Notes under the pieces: model-generated
The model's database searches: none
Seen by the model: the letters and a program-made list of their open reading frames with translations, nothing else
What the model was told of the DNA's origin: nothing
Assembly (NCBI GenBank): GCA_900548315.1
Contig: URJU01000103.1
Span: 1-7,700, forward strand
Direction of reading: 5' to 3'
Origin: an uncultured Coprococcus sp.
Lineage (GTDB): Bacteria; Bacillota; Clostridia; Lachnospirales; Lachnospiraceae
Length of the DNA: 7,700 bases
Part shown: positions 6,253 through 7,700 of the stretch, piece after piece
Numbering within the stretch: position 1 is the stretch's first letter
Layout: every line of letters starts with the position of its first letter
Position numbers and translations under genes: made by a program

Positions 6253-7591
6253 AATCCCTCCTGTTCTTAAGTTGTTTTATTCCTCTCACGCAAAATACCA
6301 GTGACATAACAGTGGCTATACTCCATCCTATCGGCCATGCAAGCCATATTCCCATGGCAGAACCTATAACCCTTGAGAGCACCATCGCCAATACTACCCT
6401 GAGTATCAGATCCGTAAATGTCGATGTCATAAATCTTCCCATCATACCCGTGCCTCTGAGTATTCCATCAGCTACAAGTTTCGCCGACACAACAAAATAA
6501 AATGGTGCCAGTATCCTCAAATATGTCACGCCTGTGTCAATTGCAAGTCCTGTTCTGTTCTCCATGAACGGATACATACCGTATCTTCCAAAGAAGAAAT
6601 AAAGCACAGCAAATGGTATACAAAGTCCCCATATTAGTTTTATTCCCGCTTTAAGTCCCTGTGCTATCCTGTCAAGCTTTCCAGCCCCAAGATTCTGCGC
6701 CGTATAATTGGAGATTCCATTTCCCAAAGTTGTAAATGAAGTTATTACAAGATTATTCAGCTTGACCGCCGCAGCATATCCAGCTATAACTGACGCTCCA
6801 AAACCATTTATCACGCTCTGTATGATTATATTTCCAACTGATATAAAACTCTGCTGAAGTATGCTCGGTATGGCTATAACCGCTATCTTCCCCAGCACAC
6901 TGCTTGAAAATGCACAGGACTTCTCATCTGTATGTATCGCTGCCAAACGTCTAAAAACAACTATAACAGCCAGAACTGCACTCACACCCTGACACAGAAA
7001 CGTCGCCCATGCAACGCCATTTACCCCCATGCAAAATGTCTTTACAAACAATATATCAACGGCTATATTAGATACCGATGATATTGCCAGAAATATAAAA
7101 GGTGTCCTCGAATCCCCTAGAGCTGAAAATATTCCAGTGGCTATGTTGTAGAAAAATAAAAACGGCACACCCAGTATGTATATATTCAGATATGTTAGAG
7201 AGTCTTTCATCAACTCATCCGGCGTATCTATGAGAGCCAAAAGTCTCTCGCCAAGTATAAATCCAACTATCATAAGCACGGCAACAAGCACAGCACTGGA
7301 TATGAATGTGGTCCACACAGCAGTCTTCATCTCGCCATACTTCTTTGCACCGAACAGCTGAGACACTATGACCGAACATCCTATATTACAACCAAATGCA
7401 AATGCTATGAATATCAAGGTTATCTCATAGCTGTTTCCAACCGCCGCCAGAGCATTTTCTCCTATGAATCTTCCCGCAACAAAACTGTCCGCAATATTAT
7501 ACAACTGCTGAAATATTACACTTCCAAAAAGCGGGAGACAGAATCTCCATAATACAGACTCCGGTTTTCCAATAGTAAGATCTTTATTCAC
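6239..7591 (-). CDS. MATE-family multidrug/metabolite efflux transporter
   Basis: A 450-residue, very hydrophobic protein of normal MATE length, expected to have 12 membrane helices and to export cationic or aromatic compounds in exchange for Na+ or H+. The first half shows FGSVIFQQLYNIADSFVAGR (22-41), VSQLFGAKK (76-84) and the loop ALGDSRTPF (157-165). The second half repeats the pattern as IPSILQQSFISVGNIIIQS (241-259) and YTAQNLGAGK (296-305), the internal pseudo-twofold repeat of the family. The start is GTG at 7591, supported by GAAGGA six bases before it; no ATG nearby fits. The substrate cannot be predicted. It is first in a two-gene unit with the YdcF-like gene, which overlaps its last 14 bases. 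Confidence 0.93.
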   Translation of the reverse strand: MNKDLTIGKPESVLWRFCLPLFGSVIFQQLYNIADSFVAGRFIGENALAAVGNSYEITLIFIAFAFGCNIGCSVIVSQLFGAKKYGEMKTAVWTTFISSAVLVAVLMIVGFILGERLLALIDTPDELMKDSLTYLNIYILGVPFLFFYNIATGIFSALGDSRTPFIFLAISSVSNIAVDILFVKTFCMGVNGVAWATFLCQGVSAVLAVIVVFRRLAAIHTDEKSCAFSSSVLGKIAVIAIPSILQQSFISVGNIIIQSVINGFGASVIAGYAAAVKLNNLVITSFTTLGNGISNYTAQNLGAGKLDRIAQGLKAGIKLIWGLCIPFAVLYFFFGRYGMYPFMENRTGLAIDTGVTYLRILAPFYFVVSAKLVADGILRGTGMMGRFMTSTFTDLILRVVLAMVLSRVIGSAMGIWLAWPIGWSIATVMSLVFCVRGIKQLKNRRDYGEE

Positions 7592-7607
7592 CTTTATTCC
7601 TTCTTTT

Positions 7608-7625
7608 CTTAATTTTCTTAATTTT
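7608..7625. repeat. Tandem 9-base duplication in the MATE gene leader
   Basis: CTTAATTTT occurs twice back to back (7608-7616 and 7617-7625). On the transcribed strand this gives AAAATTAAG twice, directly before the purine-rich ribosome binding region. It may be a slippage product or an unstructured leader that helps ribosome loading; no function can be shown. Confidence 0.6.
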
Positions 7626-7632
7626 CGTTTTT

Positions 7633-7661
7633 ATTCTATACTTCCATCATTGTTATTACAA
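7633..7661 (-). promoter_or_regulatory. Probable promoter of the MATE/YdcF-like operon
   Basis: On the minus strand TTGTAA (7661 to 7656, four of six -35 matches) is followed after exactly 17 bases by TAGAAT (7638 to 7633, five of six -10 matches). Transcription would start about 35 bases before the GTG start. Spacing and position are good; the -35 is moderate. Confidence 0.55.
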
Positions 7662-7700
7662 TAGACAAAACCCCAAACATCTGCCATATCCACGGACTTT

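Overview
The window looks like chromosome from an anaerobic Gram-positive gut-type bacterium, most likely a Lachnospiraceae member close to Coprococcus, Roseburia or Butyrivibrio. This is inference. It rests on the moderate base composition, strong AGGAGG-like ribosome binding sites, a transketolase split into two genes, a cysteine-rich clostridial-type biotin synthase, and a secreted protein made of fibronectin type III repeats with a C-terminal SH3-like domain. I see no phage genes, transposases, CRISPR array, tRNA or rRNA.

Layout. The left edge (2-1477, plus strand) is the 3' end of a large surface or secreted protein. It has one partial and four complete fibronectin-like domains and a bacterial SH3 domain. 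The reading frame is open through the left edge, so the true start lies outside the window. It converges on the minus-strand genes at a strong bidirectional hairpin terminator (1525-1577). All remaining genes are on the minus strand and read right to left in three groups. Group one is a MATE-family transporter followed by a membrane-anchored YdcF/SanA-like (DUF218) protein, whose start overlaps the transporter's end by 14 bases. Group two is the N- and C-terminal subunits of a split transketolase, joined by an ATGA overlap, with an extended -10 promoter in front and a GC-rich hairpin behind. Group three is biotin synthase (bioB) followed 51 bases later by a small MaoC-like hotdog-fold protein.

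How they work together. The two transketolase subunits should form one thiamine-diphosphate enzyme of the pentose phosphate pathway. BioB performs the last step of biotin synthesis. No bioA, bioD or bioF is present here, so dethiobiotin must come from genes elsewhere or from outside the cell. The hotdog protein is the least explained gene and the best candidate for new biology: it keeps the Asp and His of MaoC-type hydratases, has a shortened active-site loop, and sits in the apparent bioB operon. The transporter and YdcF-like protein are probably translationally coupled, which suggests a shared envelope role, but no substrate can be read from the sequence. Most of the window is ordinary housekeeping and surface-protein territory, and I did not find a clearly new multi-gene system.
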